From: Sphingobacteriales bacterium | GTDB lineage: Bacteria > Bacteroidota > Bacteroidia > Chitinophagales > JADIYW01 | NCBI GenBank assembly: GCA_016719635.1 | Contig: JADJYT010000004.1 | Span: 124,001-188,000, forward strand | Direction: 5' to 3' | DNA length: 64,000 bases | Part shown: piece by piece, positions 53,397 to 60,268 of the stretch | Layout of the letters: every line of letters begins with the position of its first letter | Position numbering within the stretch: the first letter of the stretch is position 1 | Program-made: the position numbers and the translations under genes | The notes under the pieces: generated by a model | The model's input: only the letters and a program-made list of their open reading frames with translations | Database searches by the model: none | What the model was told of the DNA's origin: nothing

Positions 53397-54026
53397 ATGA
53401 TGATAGATATTGACATATTACTGGCATCAGGCGCAAAATATAAGAAGGTGAGAAAAGGAGAATATCTTTTTCATGAAGGAGCTGTCTGTAACTATTACTT
53501 CCAGTTAGTGGAAGGAAGGGTGAGTTGGGTTAATTTCGATGATGAAGGGAAAATATTCATTCAGTCGATTTTAGAACCGGGTGAATGTTTTGGTGAATTG
53601 CCCCTGTTTGATGATGAACCCTATGCCGCTAACGCAGTTGCAGAGGTTGATTCTGTCATTATTCAGCTTCCTAAGCTATCCTTTTCACAGCTGCTTAGAA
53701 ATAATTTTGATATTCAGGTTGCATTCAACAGGCTGTTAGCTCAAAGGGTAAGGTATAAGTTTTTTATACTGAAAGAAATAGCGTGCTGCAGTCCGGAACA
53801 TAGGATCCTGACCTTACTGACGTACTTAAGTAAGAAGAATAATATAAATAATACGGAACATTTTGTGGTTAATTATACCAGACAGCAAATTGCCGGCATG
53901 ACGGGACTGAGGGTGGAAACCGTAATACGCGTTATCCGGCATTTGCATGATCAGGGGAAATTAATGATAGATAAAGGAAAGATTATCATGCCAAATCATG
54001 ATTACAATCATAAAATTTTCGCCTGA
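53397..54026 (+). CDS. Crp/Fnr-family transcriptional regulator
   Basis: Regulator of 209 aa. It has a cyclic-nucleotide-binding-like beta-roll (KVRKGEYLFHEGAVCNYYFQLVEGRVSW, EPGECFGELPLFDDEPYAANAVAEVDS), a dimer helix, and a winged-helix domain (YTRQQIAGMTGLRVETVIRVIRHL). No N-terminal Fnr-type Cys cluster is seen, so it resembles the Dnr/NnrR type, possibly haem- or NO-sensing. A vicinal CC occurs mid-protein (EIACCSPEHR). Divergent from the nos operon and next to three TGAT-N4-ATCA-like boxes. Start may be either of two adjacent ATGs at 53397 and 53400. Confidence 0.9.
   Translation: MMIDIDILLASGAKYKKVRKGEYLFHEGAVCNYYFQLVEGRVSWVNFDDEGKIFIQSILEPGECFGELPLFDDEPYAANAVAEVDSVIIQLPKLSFSQLLRNNFDIQVAFNRLLAQRVRYKFFILKEIACCSPEHRILTLLTYLSKKNNINNTEHFVVNYTRQQIAGMTGLRVETVIRVIRHLHDQGKLMIDKGKIIMPNHDYNHKIFA
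53998..54011. promoter_or_regulatory. Third Crp/Fnr-type box, inside the 3' end of the regulator gene
   Basis: ATGAT-TACA-ATCAT, perfectly symmetrical, overlapping the last codons of the regulator and 65 nt before the next gene. It could activate that gene, although chance cannot be excluded because it is within coding sequence. Confidence 0.45.
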
Positions 54027-54075
54027 AAACAATTTCCTCTGCGGCAGAAAATTTTAAACACATACTGGTTTTTCA

Positions 54076-55296
54076 ATGGATATAATTTTACGACGCTGGT
54101 TAAGAGTATCCTTATTGAATTTGCTGATAGTGGCTTCAATAGGTGTAGTACTGAGATATAAGATTGCTTTTTCACTTCCGTTTATTGACCAGAAATTCCT
54201 GTTGCACGGGCATTCCCATTTCGCTTTCTCCGGCTGGATAACCCAAACCCTGATGGTGTTGCTGGTGGCGTATTTGTCTAAACAAACACAGAAAAATAAA
54301 TTTACAGAATATCGGGGGTTGTTGCTTGCGCATCTTGTAACGTCTTATGGAATGCTGGTTGCATTTCCGGTTCAGGGGTATGGCTTTGCCTCCATCGCCT
54401 TTTCCACGATTAGTATTTTCATCCTTTATTTCTTTGCCGTTAAATACTGGAAAGATTTAAACAGGCTTACCTCCAAAGGTATTGTGCATAATTGGTTTAA
54501 AGCGGCGTTTCTTTTTAATTTTCTGTCGTCTTTGGGAACGTTTGCATTGGCTTATATGATGGCCAATAAGATCATTCATCAGAACTGGTATCTGGGAGCG
54601 GTTTATTTCTTCTTGCATTTTCAGTATAACGGGTGGTTTTTCTTTGTCTGTATGGGATTGGTTTGTGGTCAGCTGTCTGTCAAATCTTTTCTCTCTCAAA
54701 AGCTAACAGTCGTCTTCTGGATGTTTGCCGCAGCCTGCATTCCTGCTTATTTTCTGTCGGCACTTTGGATGCCTATTCCTAATTGGGTGTATGTATTGGT
54801 TGTCGCCGCCGCTGCCGTTCAGTTCATCGCATGGGTATTGCTGTTTAATCTCGTCAGGCACCACTGGCATCTGATTAGTGAAAACCTGCCGGTCATCAGT
54901 AAATGGATATTAGGTTTATCCGCATTAGCCTTAACCGTAAAATTATTGTTGCAGTTAGGCTCTACGATTCCTGCATTAAGCCAGTTGGCATACGGCTTCC
55001 GTCCCATTGTCATAGCCTATCTGCATTTGGTGCTGTTGGGGGTAATCACGTTGTTTCTGTTAGGTTATATGTTCGGAACCGGAGTCCTGTCTATAACAAG
55101 ACTGGCGGTAACGGGGTTGATTATTTTTGTGCTGGGAATAATGCTGAATGAAATCGTATTGATGATACAGGGGGTTGCAGCTATTAGTTATAACAGTATT
55201 CCTCATACCAATGAAATATTACTGGGTATTGCTCTGGTGATGTTTTCCGGAATCCTGTTGGTCAACTTATCCCAAATCAACGAATCACATTTATAA
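54076..55296 (+). CDS. Polytopic membrane protein with conserved histidines, unknown function
   Basis: Protein of 406 aa with about 12 predicted helices. Histidine-bearing segments LLHGHSHFAFSGWITQ, FLHFQYNGWFFFVCMG and YLHLVLLGVITLFLLG recall haem-copper oxidase or NorB subunit I, but the full ligand set (for example a His-His pair with HxxxE) is not present. It might bind haem or copper or be an NnrS-like NO-response protein. The family is not one I can name. It lies 49 nt after the Crp/Fnr gene with a box in between, which ties it to the denitrification block. Confidence 0.65.
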   Translation: MDIILRRWLRVSLLNLLIVASIGVVLRYKIAFSLPFIDQKFLLHGHSHFAFSGWITQTLMVLLVAYLSKQTQKNKFTEYRGLLLAHLVTSYGMLVAFPVQGYGFASIAFSTISIFILYFFAVKYWKDLNRLTSKGIVHNWFKAAFLFNFLSSLGTFALAYMMANKIIHQNWYLGAVYFFLHFQYNGWFFFVCMGLVCGQLSVKSFLSQKLTVVFWMFAAACIPAYFLSALWMPIPNWVYVLVVAAAAVQFIAWVLLFNLVRHHWHLISENLPVISKWILGLSALALTVKLLLQLGSTIPALSQLAYGFRPIVIAYLHLVLLGVITLFLLGYMFGTGVLSITRLAVTGLIIFVLGIMLNEIVLMIQGVAAISYNSIPHTNEILLGIALVMFSGILLVNLSQINESHL

Positions 55297-55302
55297 GAAA
55301 AG

Positions 55303-55330
55303 CTTCAAAACGGCAGAAGCCATTTTGAAG
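55303..55330. terminator. Bidirectional terminator between the membrane protein and DUF1508 genes
   Basis: An 8-bp stem CTTCAAAA/TTTTGAAG extended inward by GGC/GCC across one mismatch, with a T-run to the right and TTTTCTT on the other strand. Confidence 0.7.
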
Positions 55331-55355
55331 TTTTTGTTCTGAAAACGATGAATTA

Positions 55356-55688
55356 TTATTCGGTGGTATCTTCTGTCGGTGCTTCAGGCGCATTCTTCTT
55401 GACACTCTCAATGCCATTATCTCTGGCTGCTTCACTCTCATATAATTCGCTGGTTCCTATGACTTGTCCGTTCCCTGCTTTCAGGTTAAAGTAAGGCTTG
55501 CCGTTCGTGGATACCTTGCGGTCATAACGCCCGTCGTCCGCTGCATTGGATTTGACGGAATTAATGCCGTTCAGGCAGGCAGGCTTGGTGGTATAGGCTT
55601 CACTGCGTAAAATTTCCTGGCCGTTGCCGGCTAACAGACGGAAAACAAACTGTCCGTCTTTTTGAGTTTTGATTACAAACTTTCCCAT
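55356..55688 (-). CDS. YegP-type protein with two DUF1508 repeats
   Basis: Small protein of 110 aa made of two about 48-residue repeats. Each has F-R/N-L-AGNGQ followed by a tyrosine-rich turn and a GI-SVK-NA segment (GINSVKSNA, GIESVKKNA). DUF1508 proteins are widespread and cytosolic, with no established role. An acidic tail (EAPTEDTTE) follows. It is a single gene next to a Y-family polymerase. Confidence 0.9.
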   Translation of the reverse strand: MGKFVIKTQKDGQFVFRLLAGNGQEILRSEAYTTKPACLNGINSVKSNAADDGRYDRKVSTNGKPYFNLKAGNGQVIGTSELYESEAARDNGIESVKKNAPEAPTEDTTE

Positions 55689-55744
55689 GAGATTAATTTT
55701 TATTAAAGGTAAAAAATTTTTGTTCTATTGAGCGAAGAATTTTA

Positions 55745-57031
55745 CTATCCGTATTCGCCGTTGTTCACATCTTTAATGCTACCGAATCCTATTACATCAT
55801 CCACCGCATCTTCATCCCGCAGTTCGGAAGCACGCTTGATGGTTTTCAGCCCGTATTTGTCTTTTATCTGATAGACGGTTTTTCGCAGCTTATTGTTTCT
55901 GATGTGTGAGTTGTCAAAAATGTTTAACTGAATTATCTCTTCATCGATAAAATCCTGTATCACTACACCTATGCTTGTTACATTGGGATTGATGATTTTT
56001 TCCGTCAGGTGGTTTCTTTGCCTGTACGCCTTCATCCTTTCCTCAAGAATATGGTATATTTCCATGCCGTCCTGCAAAGGTTGTTCAGTATGAAAATGAT
56101 CGTCATAGCTGCTGCCGTCTTCATAACGTATATAAAACATAACATGTTTGCAGAAGAGTTGCTTCTTCATCATCCGTTTTTCCAATGTCAGGCACAGCAT
56201 GCTCAAAATATCATACAGATTCTGTACGTCCTTCCGTTGTTCTTTAGACACCATTCTCATGGCAGACATGTTCTTGTATTCTTCCGTCGTTCGAAGGTCC
56301 ACTTCCTGAAAATGCAGGCGGTGGTACCAGTACACACCGACAATGCTTTTGCAGGCGGCTTTCAGCTTTTCAGGGGTGGAATAACGAAGTTCGAGCGGTG
56401 TGTAGATGCCGGCTTTGTTCAGTCGGTTTTTCATACCTTTGGAAATCCCCGGGAAATCGGTTAGTTCCAGCTTTTTCAGCACGGAATCGATATTTTCCGG
56501 GTCAATCACCGTCAGGCCGTCCGGCTTTTGTATATCGGAAGCCAGTTTGGCCAGAAATGCGTTCGGCGCAATACCGATTGAGCACTTCAGCCAGTCGCCG
56601 ACTTCCTCATTAATATCCCGTTTTATCTTCTTGGCCACTTCCACCACATCCGGGTAAATGTTTTTGTAGCTGGTTAAATCGACCACCGCTTCATCAATAC
56701 TGCGCGGGATGACATCCTCCGAATACCGTTTCAGGATATTCATGATGCGGGCGTGGAAGGTGCGGTATTTATCGGGATTGGTTTCCAGCGGCACCAGGTC
56801 CGGGCAAAGCTTCATGGCATCATTTAAACGCACACCCAGCTTAATGCCTTTTTTCTTTGCCTCAATGGAGGGTGCAATCACACAACCGTATTTTCCCGTG
56901 TACACACAAACGGCCACCGGACGGCCCCGCAGCCAGTAATTAGTCTGCTGCTCACAGCTGGCAAAGAAACTGTTCATGTCAATAAAAAGGACACGCGCTT
57001 CCAGTTTGGTATGCAGGGAGTTTGGATTCAC
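55745..57031 (-). CDS. Y-family DNA polymerase (DinB/UmuC type)
   Basis: Translesion polymerase of 428 aa. Catalytic motifs: LFIDMNSFFASCEQQ (first Asp) and RSIDEAVVDL (second Asp-Glu pair), steric-gate region and PDGLTVIDPENIDSVLKKLELTDFPGISKGMKNRL (helix-hairpin-helix). The little-finger domain follows. The protein is longer than E. coli DinB and has no adjacent umuD, so I leave the symbol open. SOS control cannot be shown from the sequence. Confidence 0.9.
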   Translation of the reverse strand: MNPNSLHTKLEARVLFIDMNSFFASCEQQTNYWLRGRPVAVCVYTGKYGCVIAPSIEAKKKGIKLGVRLNDAMKLCPDLVPLETNPDKYRTFHARIMNILKRYSEDVIPRSIDEAVVDLTSYKNIYPDVVEVAKKIKRDINEEVGDWLKCSIGIAPNAFLAKLASDIQKPDGLTVIDPENIDSVLKKLELTDFPGISKGMKNRLNKAGIYTPLELRYSTPEKLKAACKSIVGVYWYHRLHFQEVDLRTTEEYKNMSAMRMVSKEQRKDVQNLYDILSMLCLTLEKRMMKKQLFCKHVMFYIRYEDGSSYDDHFHTEQPLQDGMEIYHILEERMKAYRQRNHLTEKIINPNVTSIGVVIQDFIDEEIIQLNIFDNSHIRNNKLRKTVYQIKDKYGLKTIKRASELRDEDAVDDVIGFGSIKDVNNGEYG

Positions 57032-57060
57032 AGGTTTAAGTTAATAGATTTTTTCTCATA

Positions 57061-57088
57061 AAATCATAAATCTTAAATCATAAGTCTT
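57061..57088. repeat. Two-copy 14-bp tandem repeat before rpiB
   Basis: AAATCATAAATCTT followed directly by AAATCATAAGTCTT, one mismatch, within the short gap between the polymerase gene and rpiB. May affect the divergent promoters. Confidence 0.6.
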
Positions 57089-57099
57089 AATTTCGTCAG

Positions 57100-57534
57100 A
57101 TGAATTTTCCCGCAAAGATTGTAATAGGTTCAGACCATGCCGGTTATGAATACAAAGAAGCCATCAAGCAGTATCTCGCTAAAAACAACATGGCCATTAC
57201 CGATGTCGGGACAAACAGTCTGGAAAGTTGTGATTATCCGGATTATGCCCATGCGGCAGCCGGGGAAATAGAGAACGGCCATGTGGAGTATGGAATACTG
57301 ATTTGCGGTTCGGCCAATGGGGTGGCCATTACAGCCAATAAACACCGGAAAATCCGTGCGGCGCTATGCTGGCAAAATGAAATAGCCCGCTTGGCCCGCC
57401 TGCACAATGATGCGAATATCATTTGCCTGCCGGCGCGTTTTGCAACGATAGACGAAGCGCTGGAAATGGTACACACCTTTCTGACCACCGGTTTTGAAGG
57501 AGGCAGGCATCAGAAAAGGGTGGAAAAGATCTGA
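57100..57534 (+). CDS. rpiB: Ribose-5-phosphate isomerase B
   Basis: Pentose-phosphate enzyme of 144 aa interconverting ribose 5-phosphate and ribulose 5-phosphate. RpiB/LacAB motifs IVIGSDHAGYEYKEAIKQYL, DVGTNSLESCDYPDYAHAAA and the catalytic-Cys region GILICGSANGVAITANKHRKIRAALCW are clear. The GSANG form is normal for Bacteroidota. A single gene with its own upstream region. Confidence 0.95.
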   Translation: MNFPAKIVIGSDHAGYEYKEAIKQYLAKNNMAITDVGTNSLESCDYPDYAHAAAGEIENGHVEYGILICGSANGVAITANKHRKIRAALCWQNEIARLARLHNDANIICLPARFATIDEALEMVHTFLTTGFEGGRHQKRVEKI

Positions 57535-57636
57535 TTTTACCGGTTTCCAGCTGTTTTCTTTCGTCCAAATCACAGAAATTTAACATAAAACCCCATTTCT
57601 AAGGGGCGATAATTCGTTAATTCTCCATTTAATTAG

Positions 57637-57644
57637 TACCTTTG
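57637..57644 (+). promoter_or_regulatory. -7 element of the rpsF-rpsR-rplI promoter
   Basis: TACCTTTG matches the Bacteroidota -7 consensus, 35 nt before rpsF. A TTCG at 57613-57616 lies about 20 nt upstream as a weak -33 match. Confidence 0.6.
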
Positions 57645-57678
57645 CACTCCATTTTTAATCAAAATTAGAAACAAAATT

Positions 57679-58032
57679 ATGAGCAATTACGAAACGGTTT
57701 TTATTACAACGCCCGTGCTCTCTAACGAAGAGTACACAAGAACCGTAAAAAAGTACGCAGATCTCGTAGAGAAAGCAGGCGGAAAGGTGGTTCACAGGGA
57801 AGATTGGGGAAGTAAGCAGCTGGCTTACCCAATTCAAAAGAAGACGACAGGTTTTTATACCTTGTTGCAGTTTGAGGTCGATCCTCAATTCATCCGCAAA
57901 TTCGAAGTGGAATTTAAACGCGACGAGAACATCATGCGTTTCCTGACTACCCGATTGGACAAGTATGCGTTGGCTTATGCACAACAACGCCGGGACAAAT
58001 TAAGTGGTAAATCTAAAAAAGCGGAGGTATAA
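57679..58032 (+). CDS. rpsF: 30S ribosomal protein S6
   Basis: Small-subunit protein of 117 aa. YETVFITTPVLSNEEY, the central DWGSKQLAYPIQKKTTGFYTLLQFE and VEFKRDENIMRFLTTRLD are standard S6. It binds S18, encoded just after it. First gene of the rpsF-rpsR-rplI operon. Confidence 0.97.
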   Translation: MSNYETVFITTPVLSNEEYTRTVKKYADLVEKAGGKVVHREDWGSKQLAYPIQKKTTGFYTLLQFEVDPQFIRKFEVEFKRDENIMRFLTTRLDKYALAYAQQRRDKLSGKSKKAEV

Positions 58033-58033
58033 C

Positions 58034-58300
58034 ATGGCAACACACGAAGAAATCAAGTTCTTAAACTCCCCGAAAATCGGCTTGCAAAGAAAAAAATACT
58101 GCCGGTTCAAAAAAAGCGGAATCCGATACATCGATTACAAGGACCCGCAGTTTTTATTGAAATTTGTAAATGACCAGGGAAAGATGCTGCCTCGCCGCAT
58201 TACGGGAAACTCACTGAAGTTCCAGCGTAAAATTTCAACGGCAGTGAAAAAAGCGCGTCATATTTCATTATTACCTTATGTTACTGACCTTTTAAAGTAA
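58034..58300 (+). CDS. rpsR: 30S ribosomal protein S18
   Basis: Protein of 88 aa. YCRFKKSGIRYIDYKDPQFLLKFV and MLPRRITGNSLKFQRKISTAVKKARHISLLPYV are S18 signatures. I chose the ATG at 58034, one base after the rpsF stop. A longer start within rpsF is unlikely. Confidence 0.97.
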   Translation: MATHEEIKFLNSPKIGLQRKKYCRFKKSGIRYIDYKDPQFLLKFVNDQGKMLPRRITGNSLKFQRKISTAVKKARHISLLPYVTDLLK

Positions 58301-58309
58301 AAAATCAAC

Positions 58310-58756
58310 ATGGAAGTCATTTTATTAAAAGACGTAGATAATTTAGGATTAAAATTCGACGTAGTAAACGTAAAGCCGGGCTACGGTCGTAATTTCCTGA
58401 TACCTCAAGGATTCGCTCAGGTAGCGAATGTATCCAACAAGAAGCACGTGGAGGAAGTGAAAAAACAACAATCCGCTAAAATTGCCAAATTAGTCGAAGA
58501 TTATAAGGTGTTGGCGGAGCAATTGAAAGCTTCTAAAATCGTAGTAGGCGCTAAGGCCGGAACTACGGGCAAATTGTTCGGAAGTGTTACGAATATTCAG
58601 GTTGCCGAAGCGTTGAAAAAACAATTCGACCTGACTGTTGACAGAAAACGAGTACATATTCAGGGAGAAGTAAAAGAAGTCGGTGCCTATAAAGCGACCG
58701 TCAACTTATACAAAGAAGTGACTGCTGAAATTGAATTTGAAGTAGCAGCGGAATAG
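58310..58756 (+). CDS. rplI: 50S ribosomal protein L9
   Basis: Protein of 148 aa. The N-terminal domain EVILLKDVDNLGLKFDVVNVKPGYGRNFLIPQGFA and the long connecting helix and C-domain (KLFGSVTNIQVAEALKKQF) are normal. End of the ribosomal operon, followed by a strong terminator. Confidence 0.97.
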   Translation: MEVILLKDVDNLGLKFDVVNVKPGYGRNFLIPQGFAQVANVSNKKHVEEVKKQQSAKIAKLVEDYKVLAEQLKASKIVVGAKAGTTGKLFGSVTNIQVAEALKKQFDLTVDRKRVHIQGEVKEVGAYKATVNLYKEVTAEIEFEVAAE

Positions 58757-58790
58757 TCATACAAGCAATAAGTTGAAATGAATAATTAAA

Positions 58791-58820
58791 AAAACACCGG
58801 ACGAAGTTCGGTGTTTTTTT
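58791..58820. terminator. Terminator after rplI
   Basis: A 9-bp stem AAAACACCG/CGGTGTTTT with further T residues. It lies between convergent genes and has A and T runs on both sides, so it may serve both. Confidence 0.85.
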
Positions 58821-58830
58821 AATGGTATCT

Positions 58831-60066
58831 CTATTCGTAGCGAAGCGCTTCAATCGGATCGAGGTTGGAGGCTTTAAAAGCAGGATAGATGCCGGAAATC
58901 AGCCCAACAATCAGACAGAAGGACACACCCACCAGCATCCACATCCAGGGTATGATAAATGCACCGCCTACAGATAGGGAAACGGCATTGCCGGCTGCAA
59001 TTCCAAGCAAAATACCTAATATGCCGCCCATCTGGCAGATGACAATGGCTTCCAGGATAAACTGCATCCGTATATCTCTTTTGTTGGCACCAATGGCCTT
59101 TAAGGTGCCGATTTCTTTGGTTCTTTCCGTTACACTGACCAGCATAATATTCATTAAACCGATGGCCGCCCCGATTAGAGTGATGATGCCGATGATGAAT
59201 CCCGCCATGGTAGCGTACTGCATCTTCTCTACAAACATACCAGAAATACTGTCGCTTTTCAGAATGTCAAAATTGATGTCTTCTCCCGGATGTAGCTTAC
59301 GGACATTTCGCATTAAATAGATGGCCTCGTCTTCAACAGGCTGCATGTTTTCCGGATCATCTCCCTTTACGCTAATGACATAGGATGGATTTTCCTGTGG
59401 ATAGGCCTGCCGTGCTTTGTTTAACGGGATAAGCGCCATATTATCGGTGCTGATAAAACTCGACCCCTTTTCGTCCAGCACACCAATGACCTTATATTTT
59501 ACGTCGTCTATCCGTACGATTTTATCTTCTATGGTAAAATTACTGCCGAATAATTTCTTGGCGACGGAATAGCCCAGCAGAACTACATTGCTTCCTGATT
59601 TTTGTTCAGCTGGCGTGAAATTTCTTCCCTGAAATAATACGTAACTCTCGTTTCTCAGATAGTTTTCATCGGAGCCGAAAATGATGATATTCGGATTGGT
59701 CTTTTTCCGGTTGTACTTCACCGTGGAACCCTGATTGGCAAGATATTGAATGGAGGTGGAGTAACGCTCATTGAATTTCTTCTTAAATTCCATGGATTCC
59801 AGGTAGGTGATGCTTCTGAAAACTTTAACCGGTGCGTCTTTATCAGAATCCAGGCTGAATCCGAGATTTCTGTTTCGTATTTTAAACGTACCCGCTCCCA
59901 TACTGCTGAAGCTTTTTGACAGGTAGCTTTTCAGCCCGTCTACCGATGTCAAGATACCGACCAAAGCCATGATTCCGAACCCGATAATGCAGCAGGTAAT
60001 GATGGTCCGTACAATATTGGCACGTACGGATCGGAAAGCTAATTGCAAGACTTCAACGAAATTCAC
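58831..60066 (-). CDS. MacB-type ABC transporter permease
   Basis: Permease of 411 aa. An N-terminal helix (about residues 17-40) is followed by a MacB_PCD periplasmic domain (about 45-280) and three C-terminal helices with the FtsX motif TERTKEIGTLKAIGANKRDI and end GIYPAFKASNLDPIEALRYE. Such permeases need an ATPase partner, but none is adjacent, so it may pair with one elsewhere. Substrate unknown (lipoprotein, peptide or macrolide export are the options). Confidence 0.9.
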   Translation of the reverse strand: MNFVEVLQLAFRSVRANIVRTIITCCIIGFGIMALVGILTSVDGLKSYLSKSFSSMGAGTFKIRNRNLGFSLDSDKDAPVKVFRSITYLESMEFKKKFNERYSTSIQYLANQGSTVKYNRKKTNPNIIIFGSDENYLRNESYVLFQGRNFTPAEQKSGSNVVLLGYSVAKKLFGSNFTIEDKIVRIDDVKYKVIGVLDEKGSSFISTDNMALIPLNKARQAYPQENPSYVISVKGDDPENMQPVEDEAIYLMRNVRKLHPGEDINFDILKSDSISGMFVEKMQYATMAGFIIGIITLIGAAIGLMNIMLVSVTERTKEIGTLKAIGANKRDIRMQFILEAIVICQMGGILGILLGIAAGNAVSLSVGGAFIIPWMWMLVGVSFCLIVGLISGIYPAFKASNLDPIEALRYE

Positions 60067-60215
60067 GGAATAAAGATAATTTTTTTAATGGATTGTCTGT
60101 TTGCCTCATCCAAACATTCCGGATGAAACTTAACAATTTGTCGTTGCCGTTCGGGAACTATTACCTGATAAATGAAATTAATGCATTCAAAGGCAGTTCT
60201 TTTTTGAAAAAATTG

Positions 60216-60223
60216 TACCTTTG
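60216..60223 (+). promoter_or_regulatory. -7 element of the aconitase promoter
   Basis: TACCTTTG, an exact consensus match, 45 nt before the start. A T-rich stretch lies upstream but no TTTG at 19 nt spacing. Confidence 0.5.
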
Positions 60224-60268
60224 CGCTCGATTTAAAATCTTATTTTCTAATCCTTTAAATATTTTCCG

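Noticed and set aside
52705..53436. Long 243-aa version of the cytochrome c gene
   Set aside because: The upstream 80 residues cover the regulatory palindromes and lack conservation. A clean lipoprotein signal starts at 53196.
57061..57088. CRISPR-like repeat
   Set aside because: Only two directly adjacent 14-bp copies with no spacer. No CRISPR array or cas gene was seen anywhere in the window.
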